Below are positions 34,403 to 47,145 of a stretch of 64,000 nucleotides of DNA, piece by piece. A program made the translations under genes and the position numbers. Location: the NCBI GenBank assembly GCA_035079385.1, contig JAVHKY010000013.1, positions 11,592,001 through 11,656,000 on the forward strand. Direction: 5' to 3'. Under the pieces are notes generated by a model. The model was not told the DNA's origin and did not search any database. It saw only the letters and a list, made by a program, of their open reading frames with translations. Within the stretch, counting starts at the first letter, position 1; every line of letters starts with the position of its first letter. The stretch comes from Aspidiotus rigidus. Taxonomy: Eukaryota > Arthropoda > Insecta > Hemiptera > Diaspididae.

Positions 34403-36383
34403 GTAATAGGGTCCCTCGGGAACTATTCCACATTCAACTAAAAACAACTAAAATTGTCCAAAAAACGACCATCATTGGACATACGTCAGACGCTTTGGGC
34501 GACAATTAAACGCCTCGAATGGTTTTTGATACAGTAGGAATAAGGCCTCTCGGGAACTGTTCCAAAAATCAACTAAAAACAACAAAATTTACCAAAAACC
34601 ACAAAAATTAACTAAAAAAAAACCAAAATTGACCAAAATCAACCAAAAACAACCATCATTGGACATACGTCAAACGCGTTGGGCGACAATTAAACGCTTT
34701 CAATGGTTTTTGGAACAGTAGGAATAGGGCCTCTTGGGAATTGTTTCAAAAATCAACTAAAAACAACAAAATTTACCAAAAACCACAAAAATTGACCAAA
34801 AAAAAAAAAACAAAATTGACCAAAATCAACCAAAAACAACCATCATTGGACATACGTCAGACGCGTTGGGCGACAATTAAAACGCCTTGAATGGTTTTTG
34901 GAACAGTAGGAATAGGGCCTCTTGGGAACTGTTCCAAAAATCAACTAAAAACAATAAAATTTACCAAAAACCACAAAAATTAACCAAAAAAAAAAAACAA
35001 AATTGACCAAAATCAACCAAAAACAACCATCATTGGACATACGTCAGACGCGTTGGGCGACAATTAAAACGCCTTGAATGGTTTTTGGAACAGTAGGAAT
35101 AGGGCCTCTTGGGAACTGTTCCAAAAATCAACTAAAAACAATAAAATTTACCAAAAAACACAAAAATTAACCAAAAAAAAAACCAAAAAAAAACAAAATT
35201 GACCAAAATCAACTAAAAACAACCATCATTGGACATACATCAGACGCGTTGGGCGAGAATTAAAATGCCTTGAATGGTTTTTGGAACAGTAGGAATAGGG
35301 CCTCTTGGGAACTGTTCCAAAAATCAACTAAAAACAACAAAATTTACCAAAAACCACAAAAATTAACCAAAAAAAAAAAACAAAATTGACCAAAATCAAC
35401 CAAAAACAACCATCATTGGACATACGTCAGACGCGTTGGGCGACAATTAAAACGCCTTGAATGGTTTTTGGAACAGTAGGAATAGGGCCTCTTGGGAACT
35501 GTTCCAAAAATCAACTAAAAACAATAAAATTTACCAAAAAACACAAAAATTAATCAAAAAAAAAACCAAAAAAAAACAAAATTGACCAAAATCAACTAAA
35601 AACAACCATCATTGGACATACATCAGACGCGTTGGGCGAGAATTAAAATGCCTTGAATGGTTTTTGGAACAGTAGGAATAGGGCCGCTTGGGAACTGTTC
35701 CAAAAATCAACTAAAAACAATAAAATTTACCAAAAACCACAAAAATTAACCAAAAAAAAAACAAAATTGACCAAAATCAACCAAAAACAACCATCATTGG
35801 ACATACGTCAGACGCGTTGGGCGACATTAAAACGCCTTGAATGGTTTTTGGAACAGTAGGAATAGGGCCTCTTGGGAACTGTTCCAAAAATCAACTACAA
35901 ACAATAAAATTTACCAAAAACCACAAAAATTAACCAAAAAACAACCAAAATTGACCAAAATCAACCAAAAACAACCATCATTGGACATACGTCAGACGCG
36001 TTGGGCGACATTAAAACGCCTTGAATGGTTTTTGGAACAGTAGGAATAGGGCCTCTTGGGAACTGTTCCAAAAATCAACTACAAACAACAAAATTTACCA
36101 AAAACCACAAAAATTAACCAAAAAACAACCAAAATTGACCAAAATCAACCAAAAACAACCACCATTGGACATACGTCAGATGCGTTGAGCAACAATTGCA
36201 CGCCTTGAATGGGGGACAGTAGAAATAGGCCCTCTTGGGAACTGTTCCAAAAATCTAATAAAAACAACCAAAGTGGACCAAAAATGACCAAAAACAACCA
36301 TCATTGAACATAAGTCAGACGCGTTGGGCGACAATTAACTACCTTGAGCGGTTTTTGGAACTGTTCCCGAGGGCCCTTATTAC
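34403..36383. mobile_element. TIR element filled with ~185-bp tandem repeats
   Basis: Left end GTAATAGGGTCCCTCGGGAA; right end in reverse complement GTAATAAGGGCCCTCGGGAA. TA flanks both ends (34401-34402, 36384-36385), consistent with a TA target duplication. Inside are about 11 head-to-tail units, marked by GGACATACGTCAGACGCGTT at 34477, 34661, 34848, 35035, 35231, 35418, 35614, 35799, 35983 and 36167 (period 184-196 bp), plus a shortened last unit. Every unit contains GGAATAGGGCCTCTTGGGAA, a diverged copy of the terminal repeat. PLE sequence continues on both sides. Open frames inside merely reflect the repeat. Confidence 0.85.
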
Positions 36384-36450
36384 TACTCTGGTGTCAATAG
36401 CATACATCACAACGCGGCTTTGTTACAGCCAATATGGTTCACTATTGTAC
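36384..36450 (+). pseudogene. PLE copy D, middle fragment
   Basis: CATACATCACAACGCGGCTTTGTTACAG parallels CATAGTTCACAACGCGGTATTGTTGTAG at 6860 in copy A, so PLE copy D resumes after the TIR element. Confidence 0.55.
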
Positions 36451-36469
36451 ACTCGTTTGCCTAAGTCAT

Positions 36470-36795
36470 ATTGTAAAGATACCAAAAAGACAACAATAAG
36501 AAGAATCCAATTGACAGAAATGAGGTTCATGCGAGGTACTGCAGGATATACTCTACTTGATAAAGTTAGAAACTCGGTAATTCTGGAGGAATCAGGAGCA
36601 ATACTGATTACCAAAAGGATAGAAAACTATTGAGAGAAGTGGAAGGAATATGTGGAGCGGATGCCCGAAGACAATAATGAAATACGAACCAACCGGAAAA
36701 GACAAAGAGGATGACCCTTGAAACGATGGTCCAATGGCTGCACTAGTTGACCGGAACAGGCCAGGGGCCTAATCCTTGCGGTTTGATGATGATGA
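36470..36795 (+). pseudogene. LINE C-terminal relic (RTE-like)
   Basis: EMRFMRGTAGYTLLDKVRNS (about 36519-36578) followed in other frames by W-KEYVERMPEDNNE matches the C-terminal tail typical of RTE-type and related LINEs ('EMR.LRR..G.....R.RN..I'). It ends in a GATGATGATGA run at 36785-36796, as RTE elements often do. Inserted within PLE copy D. Broken by stops. Confidence 0.6.
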
Positions 36796-36939
36796 CCAGC
36801 TTCACATTGGTCTCACGGCAAGGGAATAGACAGGCTATTTTTGCATACTCAATTCCCTTGCCATAAGATCCAGGAAAAGCAAGCACCATTAAGATAAGAA
36901 TCAGACGAACGATTATGCAGTACAATATGAGAGAAAAGC

Positions 36940-37080
36940 CCTAATGGATCACAATTCACGATCTTCTTCTTCAGTAGCGATACAACTGATGATGGCCCAA
37001 CACCCAAAAGTACTTCTAATAAATAAGAATAGTATATGATATCCTCTTAAAATACAGTGCTCCTCTTACACCTCATTATA
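36940..37080 (+). repeat. PLE copy D, 3' tail
   Basis: TCTTCTTCAGTAGCGATAC, CACCCAAAAGTACTTCTAAT and CAGTGCTCCTCTTACACCTC match the tail after copy C (CACCCAAAAGTACTCTTGTA, CAGTGCACTACTTACACCTA). Confidence 0.65.
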
Positions 37081-37139
37081 CTCGAAGTAAGTTCCAATTA
37101 ACTTCTTTATAAAGATATAAGCTTGGAATTTCGTCAAGC

Positions 37140-37400
37140 CCTAGTACAAGGTTGAGGTCGTTGATAACGTCATAAACATCGGACGCGAACTTTTTCCGAG
37201 GATCCCCAACCCCAGTCAGAAAAATTTTAAAAATTCTTACTAGTAATACAACTAAGTTTCCGGACGCGATTGTAAGCGTTCTCAAATTCCCACAATGATG
37301 GATCTTCAATAAATTCTGCTCAAATTCAACTGTTCAACACGACTAACTCACCTGCAAAAAAAAACAAAACAGAAAATGTATGAGACATCTGTAAATATAC
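37140..37400 (-). repeat. Dispersed repeat E, copy 2
   Basis: Same ordered blocks as 10850-11062, including the minus-strand CAGGTGAGT splice-donor-like motif at about 37349-37357. Function unknown. Confidence 0.6.
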
Positions 37401-40400
37401 GATTAAATAAGATACACACTAGCTTCAAGAGTGAACTAACCGCTACTGCGCTCCAAGATCTCATACTACAAGAGCTAATGTCTAAGGCCTCGTTAACAAC
37501 TGATAACGGGGTGACGCCCAAAAGCATATTCTTCAGATCTTTTCAATATCCAGTACACCTCATCGCACTCAAAATTACTTCCGATGATTGCTCCACCGGT
37601 TGCGAAAGTCTCTTCCTTCTCCTTACGCAACCACCGTGCCACATTTGTCAGTTTCGTTACAAACACTCGACACGTGTCCTCAACCTCGCTTCTTATACCA
37701 AATTTTCGTGGACCAAGTAAAAATTTAACCTTTCTCAAATACTTTCGACCGGTAAGAAATTCATTCTCGAGCCTCTATCGGTTCTTCACCTCGTGTAATG
37801 GGCGCAGAAATATTTTCGTAGAATTCGATTCATGCGCCGGGCATTAGCAACCGCGTGTTTTGTGTACCCTCGCGCTTTAAAGAGTAAGTATAGATCTTTA
37901 GAAAGCTAATAACATCTCGAAGATTGTATCGCGACCCTTAAACATAAGATTACATCGCGAGTCCGGCGTGTTTCATTATGTACGGAGAGGAGGACACAAA
38001 AGTTAACAACGAAATTCGCTATAACTACTCGAAAGTTCACACTTAGCCATTCGCGTGCAAAAGCATCAAGAAACGAGGCGAAGTGGAAAGGAGGGGGACC
38101 GCAAGAATGAATAGCCAGTACGAGAGTAAGTTTTCTTTGAAGGACGAACGAAGAAAGGGAAAAAAATTGCTCTATACATAAGAAAAGGACGGCGGTAAGG
38201 TATTCAAAATTAATTAAACATTATAGTCGTGATGTACAGAAGGCGCGCGTGGTCAAGAATGCGTTGTACAGTCGTTTTGGAGTTTCGGCGAAAGGGCGGG
38301 CGGGTGCGGAGCGGGAATCAAAAGAGCTTCGGCTATTATAGCGACGGCAATTAACTTTAAGATGCTCGCAGTATGAAAGGTATTTCCTTATTAAATGCAG
38401 ATTAAATTAAGCGTGAAGGTTCCTTTGATAATGATCCCCCCTTTGCTTTAGTCCGCGCTGCGCTCATGGTATACGTTCTTTCGGGTCGGGCTTTTATGGG
38501 GACATTCGCGAGGCTGCTCGATAAAAAATTGAAATGGCCATTGTACGAATCGCACGTTAAATTAATGTAAGAGCGCAATCACGGAGGAATGATACCCATA
38601 AAAAGTATAAAATTTATACAACGCGCACGGTCGATTCCTGGCTTGTCTCGCAATCGATAAAGGTTGTACTGCAACTGTGTACATATTTTATTTGTCTTTC
38701 GCTCTGATGATTCTGCAAAGGGAGTCTTCTTATACGTATATATTTAATAGAGAGAAAGTTTATTTTTCAGTTCTTACATTGTTTTCGAACCTCAGCTGAA
38801 CAATGGGCGAGTTAAATGAAATTTCGATGTACGAAACGGTGCCAGAGCAAATTCGACGACGCCACCGCACGACCATTTGAATATTACTCTCACGTCCGAG
38901 TTTCATTATTTCGTTTTCTTTTTCTACTTTTCCTTTTTATTTTTCTTAACCCTTCCTTTTTTTCGTGTATATCTCGTCTTGGTATTTTTAAACCACTTAA
39001 TTTCGTTCTCATTTACCGTTCGTTTTAATTCGAAGAAATGCCACGTCGAGGAAGGGGTAGAGGAAGGAAAAACTCGTATAAACTAATAAATTTTTGAAAT
39101 TATTTCGAAATTAAGTTCCTTTTCAAACAAGTTATTTGATTAACGAATGGAAAAACTGATTATTTGAATTCTTTTCCTTCTCTCGAGATGCGTTATATCC
39201 GTCCGCTGCTCTCCGGATCTTCGCCTCGAGTTTACGTTTTAAACTTTCTTCTAGAACGGGTTGCGATGTTAAATGAGGTAAATAATAATTTGGATTTTTT
39301 TTTTTTCCTTCGCGTACTTCGGGGTTTATTAGTTATTTTTCGGAAGAAAATATCGAGGAAAATACTTTCGCCGAGAAAATTACGAAGAATTTCGGCGGAA
39401 TGGCTTCCAGATTCGAATTCTTTTCTATAAAAGTTGTAGTAGTTTTTTTTTTTTTTTTTTGGTTCTTCGTCGAGGCCAATCACTGATCTTCTTTGCGAAA
39501 ATGATTCGAAAATTCGTTCCCGTTACATGGATGGAGGATTCAATAAATTTTTAGAAAGGAAATAGGAATTGATCAGATGAAAAAAGAAAAAGAAAAAAGG
39601 AGAGAGATGTTGTTAGACAAATTGGAATTTGGCCAAACATACTATTGAGGTCGTCCGAGAGATGATGAGATTATATGAAATTACAGGAAGTTTTCGACAT
39701 AATTGAATTCGGCGAGAGAACCCAGAATGTCAATTCTAAATTGTGAGACCAAAATTAACAGGATGAGAAACGACCTGTTTTCTTTCGAGAGTATTCAATT
39801 TAGCTCGGGAAAACGTATTGGAGTTTTAATATTTTGTAGATCAGAAGAAATTCAGAATGTGAGTAATGGATTCTGGGTTGTTGGAGAGAGAGGAGATAGA
39901 AAATGATTTCCTAAGGGTTAGAAGATGTACATTAGGAGTATTAGGCAATTTTATTTTGGAACGCCGAAGGTTCATCAGGGATTTTGCCAAAGTTTCACTA
40001 CTGGGAAATGGAATTGCAGCCGGCATGACAGAAACACTTTTTGGCAGACCACCCTCAAACATGGCGATCAAAAAACTTTGTCGAGTTCTCCCAACACGAC
40101 GATGTATCAACAGTGCAATCTGCAGAAAGATGCTCTAATTGAAGTCCCATTTAGCGGTCACGAGTACTTGTTAAAAAATTCTCTGTGAAACTCAGACACC
40201 GTCTTGAACTCATCAGCGACATAAAGAATAGGGGGCATCCAGAAAATAACGTCAGGAATTCAGGTGGGGATCGAAAGAGGAAACCAAATCACACGTGATG
40301 GGAGAAGTCTCGGCAAATGTTACAGAATTTTTTTCCTACAAGAATGTAATCGAAAATATTGCAAAACTGGACTTAATTTTGATTAAAAAGTATATCCTTT

Positions 40401-40430
40401 TTTCAGCGGGACACCTGCTATTTGTCTCGT
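37400..40430. other. Non-coding stretch, no gene recognised
   Basis: Mostly CpG-rich unique-looking DNA with long A or T runs. Open frames of 70-138 residues occur on both strands but overlap each other and show no domain. The longest (40295-40711) runs into the second TGACGTCA array, so it is not a gene. Confidence 0.45.
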
Positions 40431-40434
40431 TTGA

Positions 40435-41031
40435 GGCAAGAGGTACATGTCAGTGCCCGACTTCGACGACGTCATTAACTGGTGACTTGATGACATCATC
40501 AACCCAGCATAAAAAGGAGCGTCATCAAAAAACTGCTGTTTCCGACTTTGATGACCAACCCAGCATAGAAGGGGGAGGGGGAGGGCATTTTCAGGAAAAC
40601 TACGTGTCCGACTTAAATGACGTCATCAACCCAGCGCAGAGGGGGAAGGCATTCTTAATCACAAGTTTAAATTTAAACGTGGATACTTCAAACGTACGCG
40701 TGACGTCATGAACCAAAGATAGAAAGGAGTATTTTCAGAAAACGTCCGCGCCCGACTTTGATGACGTCATCAACTTGTGACCTCATGAACCTAGCATGGG
40801 GGGATATTCTTAGTAAACGTCCGCGTGGCATCATAATTTAGCATAGAAAGGAGTATTTTCAGAAAATATCCGCGTCCAAATTCGATGACGTCATCAATCC
40901 AGCATAGAGAGGGGGGGGGGCAATCTTAGCAAACGCCCGCGTGATGTCATCAACCTGCATAGAAGAGAGAATTTTCAAAAAACGTCCACGTCAGACTTTG
41001 ACAACTTCATCAACTTGTGACATCACCAACC
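40435..41031. repeat. Tandem array built on TGACGTCA (array B)
   Basis: Same unit as array A: GATGACGTCATCAACCCAGC then ATAGAA, with CAGAAAACGTCCGCG spacers. Fewer and more decayed units, with four perfect TGACGTCA octamers and several long G runs. Confidence 0.85.
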
Positions 41032-41130
41032 CAAGTTAGGTTAGGTTACATTGTCTAGGTAAGATTATGGAAACTTTTCTAGGCTAGATTATGAGAAAAC
41101 TTGGCGTTGCCAAAAAATGTGACCTATTAG
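41032..41130. repeat. Array B 3' flank, homologous to array A flank
   Basis: AAGTTAGGTTAGGTTACATTG, then GGAAACTTTTCTAG, GAGAAAACTTGG and AATGTGACCTATTA, in the same order as 2063-2160. Confidence 0.7.
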
Positions 41131-41805
41131 TATATCAACAAAAAATGTGCCAAGCAATTTGCTTTCAGGTAAAGTTTACTAACCTTCGGACTAGAAGGCA
41201 TGGCGGCAGCGTTGGCATGAGGGAGAAGCGGGGAGCCCAAGGAGAAGGAAGGAGTAGGTTAGGTGGGTATGCCCAATTCTTAGTTTTGGTATGATTACTT
41301 CTTTATGATGTGACGAACGCATAGAAGTGAACCTGGGATAGGGGATTGTTTGATTAAACGGATTTTATTGTGTGGCTGAGAGGATCAAAGGTTGAACCCA
41401 TGGTGAGATGATTAGAGAACGATAGTAAGATTCCGAGTCATGCGCCGCAGAAGGAGAGGATCAATGATCGAGGAGGAAAGCCGGGCTTGCTCGGCTGCTA
41501 GGACCAATACGTTCAGTTCCGGGGGCCGGTAAGGGCCAAGGAAAGGCAATTGAAAATAGAGATGTCAAAATGAGCAGGAGAATGAGATGCGCGGAACGAT
41601 AGGGTTGGAAGAGTAGGGTCTTGCTTGGCTTTGAGAGAGTAAGGAGATCCATGATAGAGAAGTTGCGGCCACTTTAAAATCTCGATTTGGATCTATGTGA
41701 AAGCAAAGGTTATATGGTACGGGAAATCATTAGCAATAATGGCTTTGATGCTAATGTAGATTATGTTGGGTGATTTCGGCAAGTTAGCCAAGTCGAACTC
41801 GGGTT
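41131..41805. other. Non-coding stretch, no gene recognised
   Basis: Moderately GC-rich, short frames only. It may include decayed upstream parts of the R1-like relic that follows, but no motif supports this. Confidence 0.4.
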
Positions 41806-41837
41806 CTCATCCCCTGTATTATACTATGAAGCCATAC

Positions 41838-42740
41838 CTGGGTATCTGGTTTGACTCTTAGCTGAGCTTCCGGCGCCATTCCCTGATGGCAAGGTAGTGA
41901 CCTACCAACTTCAGCCACCTGATGAAAAACCTACGAGGGCCAAAGGAAGCAACAAGAAGAATAATGGTGAGCATCATATCGTCGATCCTCTCATTTAGTG
42001 CCCCAGTATGGGCCGACTCAATAAAGCTAGCCTATAGAAGGAAAGCGATAAAAAAGATCCAACGAAGAGCAGCGCTAAGATGTATGTGGGCCTACCGCAC
42101 TGTTTCAACGGAGGCTCTTTGCATATCAACACTTTTACCACCAATCGAGAGCTTCTTGCTGAGTGAGGGAAGGTGTTTAAAACAAAAAAGAGGATAACGA
42201 CTGATCAGGAGCCTTCACGAGTCAAGTAGGAGGCCAGACGTCCTTGCTTGAAACAAGGTAAGCGAGAATTGTTCAGAGTGAGCTCGGAAAGTGGACGAGC
42301 CGTGTATTAGTACGCAACCTTGATGAGTGTATGAACCGAGACATTTGACCCAGGTGTTTAGCGGTCATGGTTGCTTCAACAAGTACCTTCATGAGAAGTT
42401 AAGGAAAGTTGAGCAGGTAACGTTTTCGACTGAAATCAAAAGCGAGTTGATGATGGACCACAGCACACCTTATTTGAAAGTGAGGCGTGGCGGCATGAGC
42501 GGAGCAAGGTTGGTAGGTCCCTTCAAGAGATTAGGGTCGACGAAATGCTCGCTCTGAGTAGCCTGGTGCTGGGTTTCAAAGGAGCATCGGACCAGGTGTC
42601 TGTACTTGCAGTTACAATCATGAAGAAGAAGATTGACATGGAATCGAACAGACAAATGCAGGACAAAACTATGGCCACACCTATGTATCACCAGCACACA
42701 GACGACACGACTCAGACAGCGGCTTCGTTCTAAGTTGTGA
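41838..42740 (+). pseudogene. R1-like non-LTR retrotransposon relic, copy B
   Basis: KPYLGIWFDS (41838-41867) corresponds to the '[KR]YLG[VI].[LF]D' block after LINE RT. The open frame at 41922-42197 contains LRGPKEATRRIM, SAPVWADSIKLAYRRK and WAYRTVSTEALCISTLLPPI, a block characteristic of R1-group LINEs. Further on, HLTQVFSGHGCFNKYLHEKL (about 42339-42398) matches copy A. Stops separate the blocks. RT catalytic motifs are absent, so this is a truncated 3' fragment. Copies A and B clearly belong to one family. Confidence 0.8.
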
Positions 42741-42759
42741 CTGGTGTGTGTACGCTAAA

Positions 42760-44935
42760 ATGTGCAAATGGGGGGTACTGCAGCTTGGCGGTTGCCAAGA
42801 AGAGGAGGTTTCGCTTACGAGCTTCTTTCAACATAGAAATTATACCCGAAAGAATCGATAACTAAACGGGAGGCTATGCTGCACACGTGACACAAGCGAT
42901 ACTGCATAGCCGACTCACCAACCTATAATCGTACTTTCAAAAACGAATAACCTCGTCGTCATTCTTACTACTAGTACAAAGTACGATGATAATACTTCGT
43001 GTATACTCGATCGACCAAAACTCTACATTACGAAATCACCTAATTGCGTATAAGTTTATAAACTTTGATTCAACTACCCGCGTATAGATGTCCTTGACCT
43101 CGTAATTAGAATGTATAATTTAGAATTTTTTATGTAATAAATTTTCGAAAATATCCCATTCACGCGCAATTTCTACATCGCATTTTTTTTTACATCTCCT
43201 GAGTGCATTACGAAAAAAACATGTACACCGACTTTCTAATCCGATGACAACGGATAGTGTCTGGAGGTGAGGGGAAAAAATTTTTGGAGAGACACTTCGG
43301 GCGGAAATAGTTTCGCGTTCTACTTTATTTAAAATTACACAGTATACGCCGTGCACATAAATTTAATTTAGTGCACATTGTAAAACACCTTTTCATGTGG
43401 TTAGTTTTCGTATAACGCGGAGAAATTAAAAAAAAAAAGAGAAATGACAAAAAAGAACGAGACAATTTAGTGCGGCAAAATTTGAAGAAACACGGTCATT
43501 TTTGTGGCCAAGATACGATGTTATCGTTTCACCCACACGTACGAAAAAAAAATGAAAGTTGTTGGGAAACAAAGTGGTACACGTATACGAACGTGCACGT
43601 TGAAAAAGAAGGATAAATTAATTCATAATGTAGCGTCAAACAGTTAATTAACGCAGATTTCATCGTTTTGACCGTTTTCTTACCCAACGACTCGCCCCTG
43701 CTCGCTCTCCGTCCCCCCTCGTATACATTTGGGCAAACAGAAGACATATTAATTACGTCTGTTTTAACGACTACAGCAACTTAATATTATTGTACTCGAC
43801 TAGATTCGATCGCGGCCTCGAGATGTTTCTTTTTTTTTTTCTTCCTCTTAGAAAAAGTACGAAAGAAGGAATTGAAATGTTTGTACGCGCGGAAAATGAT
43901 GTACCAGGTGGTGGCTTAATCCATCATACAGATGAAGGAAGTGTAGCAATTCGTACGTAGAAAGCGTGTGAATTGAATAAACATGAAACGTTGACAAATG
44001 TTGTTGGGCTCTATACGAATATTAATTTGAAATTGTTTGTTTTTTTCTTCGTGAATTTCAACACACTCTCAGTAAACCGTCAAGTTTGTAGTAGATATTT
44101 TTTTTTTTTTTTTTTTTTTTTGCCTCGATAATATTATGATGAACACGTATCATATGTGAACATTTTCAATGCGATAAAATCACTCGAGGGGTGAGAGCTT
44201 ATCCCATGATGCGAAGGTCTTGTTTATTGGGTAAAGAAGCCTAGACGAAAATGACGCCTTCGCGATTTTCGTAGGTACCTTGATTTTCACCTTAATTTAA
44301 TATCACGACGTTGAGTGGCATTCGGGTGAGAAAGCAAGGAAATCTTTCTATGGGTGGTTATCTCTAAAAGACCCCATCAATCGTTTTTGTTTTCTTGACA
44401 AGTTTTCCCTACCTTTAAATTGACTTGACCAATTTCTAAAATATTTTGGTACAGATTGCAACCGATTAAAACTGTTCAACTGCCATCCAAATGGAAGGAG
44501 AGGGGAAATGTAAGAAACGAATTCGACATCTGTTGAAAAAGCTGGTCTCAAATGTGTGAGTTTTAGTAAACGAGAGAGGAGGGAGGAGAGCTTACCAAGG
44601 TAAGAGAGGCGGATCCATTTTTCATTTTTGAGACCATACGTGGAAGTAGAGAAAAAAAGGTAAACCTCAATTATAGGGTAACATCAATGAGAAAAGAGAA
44701 AAATGATACTTTACTCTCTTACTACCATTGTCTAAGTCATAAATTCATCGCTCTCGTGAATAATTTATTCTCTATTTTTGGGTTCTAACTTAGTATTTTA
44801 TTATGTTACAGCCCAAAAATACTGTTTAAGTTAGTTCTGCCTACATTCTTTTTGCATTTTCTTTTTCCTTTTTTTGTATTTTCTTTTTGTTTGGCCAAGA
44901 AATGCCAAATTTCTTATTATCAATGCCAAAAAATC
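42760..44935. other. Non-coding stretch, no gene recognised
   Basis: Unique-looking AT-rich DNA with homopolymer T and A runs (for example 44099-44121). No reading frame with recognisable homology. Confidence 0.5.
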
Positions 44936-44944
44936 CGGTCTCTA

Positions 44945-47138
44945 TCCATAAGCAATGGTGAACCACATATTCCATTTGGAATGCTGAACCAAATATTCCA
45001 TCATCAATACTGAACCACATATTCCATTATCAATGCTGAACCACATGTTCCATTATCAATGTTGAACCACATATTCCATAAGCAATGGTGAACCAAATAT
45101 TCCATAACCAATGCTGAACCACATATTCCATCATCAATGCTGAACCACATATTCCATTATCAATGCTGAACCACATATTCCACAAGCAATGCTGAACCAC
45201 ATATTCCATTATCAGTGAAGAAACACATATTCCATGATTAATGCTGAACCACATATTCCATGAGCAATGCTGAACCAAATATTCCATAAGCAATAGTGAA
45301 CCAAATATTCCATAAGCAATGCTGAACCACATATTCCATTATTAATGCTGAACCACATATTCCATTATCAATGCTGAACCACATATTCCATAAGCAATGG
45401 TGAACCACATATTCCATTATCAGTGAAGAACCACATATTCCATGATTAATGCTGAACCACATATTCCATTATTAATACTGAACCACATATTCCATAAGCA
45501 ATGCTGAACCAAATATTCCATAAGCAATGCTGAACCAAATATTCCATAAGCAATAGTGAACCAAATATTCCATAAGCAATGCTGAACCACATATTCCATA
45601 AGCAATTCTGAACCACATATTCCATAAGCAATGGTGAACCACATATTCCATTATCAGTGAAGAACCACATATTCCATGATTAATGCTGAACCACATATTC
45701 CATTATTAATGCTGAACCAAATATTCCATAAGCAATAGTGAACCAAATATTCCATAAGCAATGCTGAACCACATATTCCATTATCAATGCTGAACCAGAA
45801 ATTCCATCATCAATGCTGAACCACATATTCCATAAGCAATGGTGAACCACATATTCCATAAACAATGCTGAACCAAATATTCCATAAGCTATAGTGAACC
45901 AAATATTCCCTAAGCAATAGTGAACCAAATATTCCATAAGCAACGCTGAACCACATATTCCATAAGCAATGCTGAACCACATATTCCATAAGCAATACTG
46001 AACCACATATTCCATTATCAATGCTGAACCACATATTCCATAAGCAATGGTGAACCACATATTCCATTATCAGTGAAGAACCACATATTCCATGATTAAT
46101 GCTAAACCACATATTCCATTATTAATGCTGAACCACATATTCCATAAGCAAAACTGAACCAAATATTCCATAAGCAATAGTGAACCAAATATTCCATAAG
46201 CAATGCTGAACCACATATTCCATAAGCAATTCTGAACCACATATTCCATAAGCAATGGTGAACCACATATTCCATTATCAGTGAAGAACCACAAATTCCA
46301 TGATTAATGCTGAACCACATATTCCATAAGCAATGCTGAACCAAATATTCCTTAAGCAATGGTGAACCACATATTCCATAAACAATGCTGAACCAAATAT
46401 TCCATAAGCAATGCTGAACCACATATTCCATTTTCAATGCCGAACCACATATTCCATAAGCAATTCTGAACCTAATATTCCATTATCAATGCTGAACCAC
46501 ATATTCCATTATCAATGCTGAACCACATATTCCATAAGCAATGCTGAACCAAATATTCCATAAGCAATGCTGAACCAAGTATTCCATTATCAATGCTGAA
46601 CCACATATTCCATTATTAATGCTGAACCACATATTCCATAAGCAATGCTGAACCAAATATTCCATAAGCAATAGTGAACCAAATATTAATAGTGAACCAA
46701 ATATTCCATAAGCAATGCTGAACCACATATTCCATAAGCAATGGTGAACCACATATTCCATAAACAATGCTGAACCAAATATTCCATAAGCAATAGTGAA
46801 CCAAATATTCCATAAGCAATGCTGAATCACATATTCCATTATCAATGCTGAACCACATATTGCATAAGCAATGGTGAACCACATATTCCATAAGCAATGG
46901 TGAACCAAATATTCCATAAGCAATGCTGAACCACATACTCCATTATTAATGCTGAACCACATATTCCATTATCAGTGAAGAACCACGTATTCCATTATCA
47001 ATGCTGAACCACATATTCCATAAGCAATGCTGAACCACATACTCCATAAGCAATGCTGAACCAAATATTCCATTTTCAATGCTGAACCTAATATTCCATT
47101 ATCAATGCTGAACCACATATTCCATTCGCAATGATGAA
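44945..47138. repeat. 26-bp minisatellite, about 84 units
   Basis: Unit core ACCACATATTCCATAAGCAA with variants AAATATT, ATTATCAAT, ATTATTAAT and AGCAATAGTG. Phase is strictly 26 bp: the variant CAGTGAAG falls at 45213, 45421, 45655, 46071 and 46279, spacings 208, 234, 416 and 208, all multiples of 26. One truncated 18-bp unit at about 46682-46699 shifts the next occurrence (46973). Variants recur in blocks of 8-9 units, showing higher-order duplication. The minus strand is open over long stretches in all three frames with a 26-residue period, because 26 is not a multiple of 3. This is a by-product of the unit, not evidence for a protein. Confidence 0.95.
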
Positions 47139-47145
47139 CTTTTTA

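Noticed and set aside
35653..36043. Two nearly identical 68-codon frames as a duplicated gene
   Set aside because: They are the same tandem unit of the TIR element read twice.
40295..40711. 138-codon frame as a gene
   Set aside because: Its second half is array B sequence.
44945..47138. Long minus-strand frames with 26-residue repeats as a repetitive protein
   Set aside because: All three frames are open with the same period because a 26-bp unit without stops cycles through frames. Codon-level selection is not evident and no host start or splice context is present.
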